Below, one piece after another: positions 60,901 through 64,000 of a stretch of DNA of 64,000 nt. Positions within the stretch are counted from its first letter, which is position 1; the number at the start of each line of letters is the position of its first letter. Where the stretch lies: assembly GCA_936440205.1 (NCBI GenBank), contig OW387145.1, forward strand, positions 25,113,075-25,177,074, read 5' to 3'. Under the pieces are notes generated by a model. The model saw only the letters and a list, made by a program, of their open reading frames with translations. It made no database searches and was not told the origin of the DNA. The DNA is from Lepidonotus clava (taxonomy: Eukaryota; Annelida; Polychaeta; Phyllodocida; Polynoidae). The position numbers and the translations under genes are program-made.

Positions 60901-63900
60901 CTACCCAACCCGGTCGCGGATGGCTGGTCGGGGAAATTGCGAGGGGATGTTTTTGGTCGTGGTCGGCTAGGGTTTCCTCCACATTTCCCAGGTGTCACTC
61001 CCCCAAGCCACAAATGATGACAGGTCAGGGGGGTTATGTAGACAAAGCCAGACGGGTTCTGCTGTATCAGATGATGCCATGCTGGTTTTAACGCCGCTTA
61101 GACCCCGCTTAGGGCATTGTACTCACACTTCCCCCTTCATCATCCATTCTGGGACACTCCTAGCAGGCAGTCTTAACTCTTTAGGGTAGAAATAATTGAT
61201 ATACACATACATGTATAAGGTTAAAGCTACTTTACAAAATATACAAATGTTTAATCTATCAGAATATGTTCTGTAATGTTGATTCTCTGAAATTTGAAGG
61301 CCAGCGGCGGTTGAAGATGATATTTTCGAGACGAGTGAAAAGAAACTTTCATATCTAACAAGGCCTTTTTATTTTCACCAAAAACCACCGAGACATCGTA
61401 GCAAGATCCCCTTTCAACGGACTATAATTCAAAAGCATTCTAAAATTCACACTTGCTGTATACATCACCCATACTCTGTAATTTCTGTGGCTATACATCG
61501 TCATGCTGTCAGTGTCACACGTAACTGTGTCACCAATGGACAGCTTATAGCCACCAAGTCGGTGTCGAATTTCCCTAAAAAATGTTTAGTGTATGCAACA
61601 TTTTTTCACCGTCAAGTTATCTTAATTACTGCCAAGTCACATTCATGCAGAGGTGGGAGGACACGGCGTGTAAATAAGCAATCAGACGGACTCTTTATTT
61701 ATAGTGAGCGGCGCCAAGGTCGCCAAATTTAAAAGTCAGAATTGGAAGTTAAATCAGAATTAGTACTTTCCCTGGACATGAGCCAAGTTGATGTTGGAGG
61801 CTATAGGATTGTAAAAGGGCCCCGCCAGTTAACGCCACAAAGTAAACAGTGAGTCTTTTGCCAATGACCCACAAATTGCCTGGCATCTAACATACCACAT
61901 ACCTGTCACCAGTGGCATATGTCTGTCACGAATCACGTCCATCAGGATCTGTCACCAGGCATGTCCCTTAGCGACGGACGCCCTGGCGACTGACGTCAAT
62001 GTTACATCGGAAGTCGCGCTTGCTGTCGCCAAAACCACCACTTATCCCAGATTCGCCTTCCCGGATAACAATACAATGTCCGTGACAAAAGCCGCTTTTA
62101 TTGGCAGCGGCTTAAAGGGATTTAAACCATTAGTAGCTCAGAGGCCTGGCTAGAGTGTATGGCCTGTTATGTTCGGTTACGTGGGCTGGAGGGGTCATGG
62201 TGCAGCAGGAATCAGATAATGTTTATTGTCAGTAGCACTCTCTTCGTTTTTACACTTTGATGATGAGTGGTGCTCTACTTGGTCCCCTAGCTTGGTCCTT
62301 CAATGTTACGAAATACTAGAGAAGCCAAACAGAACACAAATAATGCCATTCATCAACACTCGCTCTTACTCTGACCACTTTCTTTCTGAAATTTCAATTT
62401 TGGAAGGGCGTCAATCATACCACAGAGAAAATGTCTGGTTGTTGATAAAAGACTGAAATACTTCTCTTATCTCATGCTGTTTGCCTACATGTTCCCCATT
62501 CTAAACCTCGTGTCATGTACGTCATTGCATTTGCGAAGTGAGAACGGTTGACTAAACTTACATAAGGTATATTGAGACACACAGATGGCCAAGGGGCGCC
62601 TGTTCTCTGCCCAACCTGCCTGGCCCCGGACAGATGGGCGATAAGAGCTTCATTAGGAACCCAAACACTGCTTATCAACCAACACTATATTGTGACCAGG
62701 GCCGTGTAATACTAAGTGCTACTGCAACTTGCAAGGGTATGTAGCACAGTTTTAAACTGTTTAGAATGTGTTTCTTGGGTTCACCAATGTGACTGAAATA
62801 TTTCAGACTTTTTAGAGTCATTAGGCAGAACTGGGGCCAAACTAGTACTTAATGAAACTTACATTTTGATACGCCATTTGGTATTAGGGTTGACATTAAA
62901 AAGTAAGATAGGAAAAGTGGTGAAAGGCCCTTATCCTTCTCTGCTCCTGAGGTTCTGTGCACATTCCCTGGTTGTTGAGGAGTACTGGCCACCTACAGAT
63001 TGACACCATGTAGTTCCCTGTAGAAGTCTCTATTATGAAAGCACACAGAGAAGTTATGAAAACACACAGCCTGGAGCAATGACAAGAAGGGCCTGAAATA
63101 GAAGACGCAGCTCCCCCCTCCCCAATATTTCACCCACCTCCACGGTCCCCCATCTTTACTGCCAATCTGTAGTCCTTATTATGGTACATATACAATGTTG
63201 CATGTGTTCTAAGTCTGTACTAGTATGCTGCATACAATATACATTCAATTTCATGCATGCTTAATGCATGTATACATGCTAAAGACCGTTCCTCCTGCGC
63301 CCCCCCCCCCCCAACCCCCTCCAGGGTCCAGAGGTGATTATCACCCCACCCAGTCCCCTCAGCAGGGGGTGGGTGCTCTCAGCCTCCCGTCCTATCCAAG
63401 CAAACATGTCCAGGCCCTTAGGTACACAGCCGCGTTCCTCCGTTGCCAAAATGCTGGATCCCTGCGCGCGGATCTAATCTCAGGGGCGCAGATAGGTCTC
63501 TGGGAACACGGGTTTGTTGTTAGTCACCCGACACAGCAGACTGCCGAAGCACAACAAACGCCGACCCCCATCGGTCAATAAAACAAAACCCTCCGCCGCT
63601 CCCGCCTTGAATATAAGCCCGTGGAGTGTAGTAGAAAACAACAGCGTCCAGGAGGCGACACGTCACTCAAACGTTTACAGGGTGTTAGGCTTGTCAGTGT
63701 CATGGGGTAGCAATGTCTGAAGAGGAATGCCGCACGTAAACAAAGATCATGTAGTTGGTGCACATGGGTAGGGTTTTATAATTTGATATAACTACAGATA
63801 CTTCCTGGGGAGAAAAGACAATATGGGATTTTATTTCGGAGATAAACAAAGTGTCAACGCTTAAAGAGGATGTGTGGTGTCTATAGACTTGATACACACA

Positions 63901-64000
63901 TACGATTGCTTCTTCGGTCGTTTGGTCTCACCATTATCTCCAATAAACGATTATTACATAGTCTGTAAAATAAATAAGTAAAACGATTTAATTAGCTTAA

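Larger units (their letters stand above)
48482..64000 (+). other. Second intron of the leader-exon gene, running off the window
   Basis: No phase-compatible coding exon with good splice sites was recognised on the plus strand down to the end, so the intron appears to be longer than 15.5 kb. Such long 5' introns are typical of regulated developmental genes. It contains GC-rich islands near 55160-55600, 56040-56240 and 57240-57550, nine of the 16 GAGCWGCTC sites, a possible enhancer at 51866-52000, a tandem repeat at 56685-56745 and a strong G-quadruplex tract at 58377-58398. An exon could have been missed if it is short and unlike known domains. Confidence 0.45.

Overview
The window looks like animal nuclear DNA from a gene-poor part of a genome. 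It has no long open reading frames, no operon-like packing, moderate AT-rich composition, GC-rich islands, several short terminal-inverted-repeat transposons, microsatellites and clear GT/AG splice signals. An invertebrate chordate such as amphioxus would fit, but nothing in the sequence proves a species. I see no bacterial, phage, organellar, tRNA, rRNA or CRISPR content. I recognised no virus-derived element.

The best-supported gene is the 5' end of a plus-strand gene. A probable GC-rich non-coding first exon ends at a good donor at 42948. About 5.4 kb on, a strong polypyrimidine tract and acceptor lead into an 89-base exon (48393-48481). It opens with G-ATG, encodes a 29-residue hydrophobic leader typical of a signal peptide, and ends in phase 1 at a GTGAGT donor. 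An in-frame stop in the first exon (42872-42874) supports this ATG as the start. No later exon is recognisable before the window ends, so the next intron exceeds 15 kb. The product is probably secreted or a type I membrane protein; its family cannot be named from the leader alone.

Region by region: 1-13 kb is mostly non-coding, with two promoter-like cores (1384-1440 and 5557-5792) and, after the second, two short overlapping reading frames and an AATAAA that may mark a small gene. 13.4-19 kb holds four non-autonomous DNA transposons, with a TATA-type promoter candidate next to one. 19-42 kb is desert with one transposon copy, simple repeats, G-rich tracts and transcription-factor-like sites. 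42.6-64 kb is the leader-exon gene and its introns, which include a second copy of that transposon and several GC-rich islands.

The most unusual signal is a 9-base palindrome, GAGCWGCTC. I found 16 exact copies where about 0.5 are expected by chance. They come in pairs and clusters, mainly in the GC-rich islands of the gene's introns, and no feature I can name explains them. A second over-represented word, AGGTGGCG, resembles the CTCF core. Together with the long gene-free flank and large introns, this suggests a heavily regulated developmental-type locus. That is an inference.
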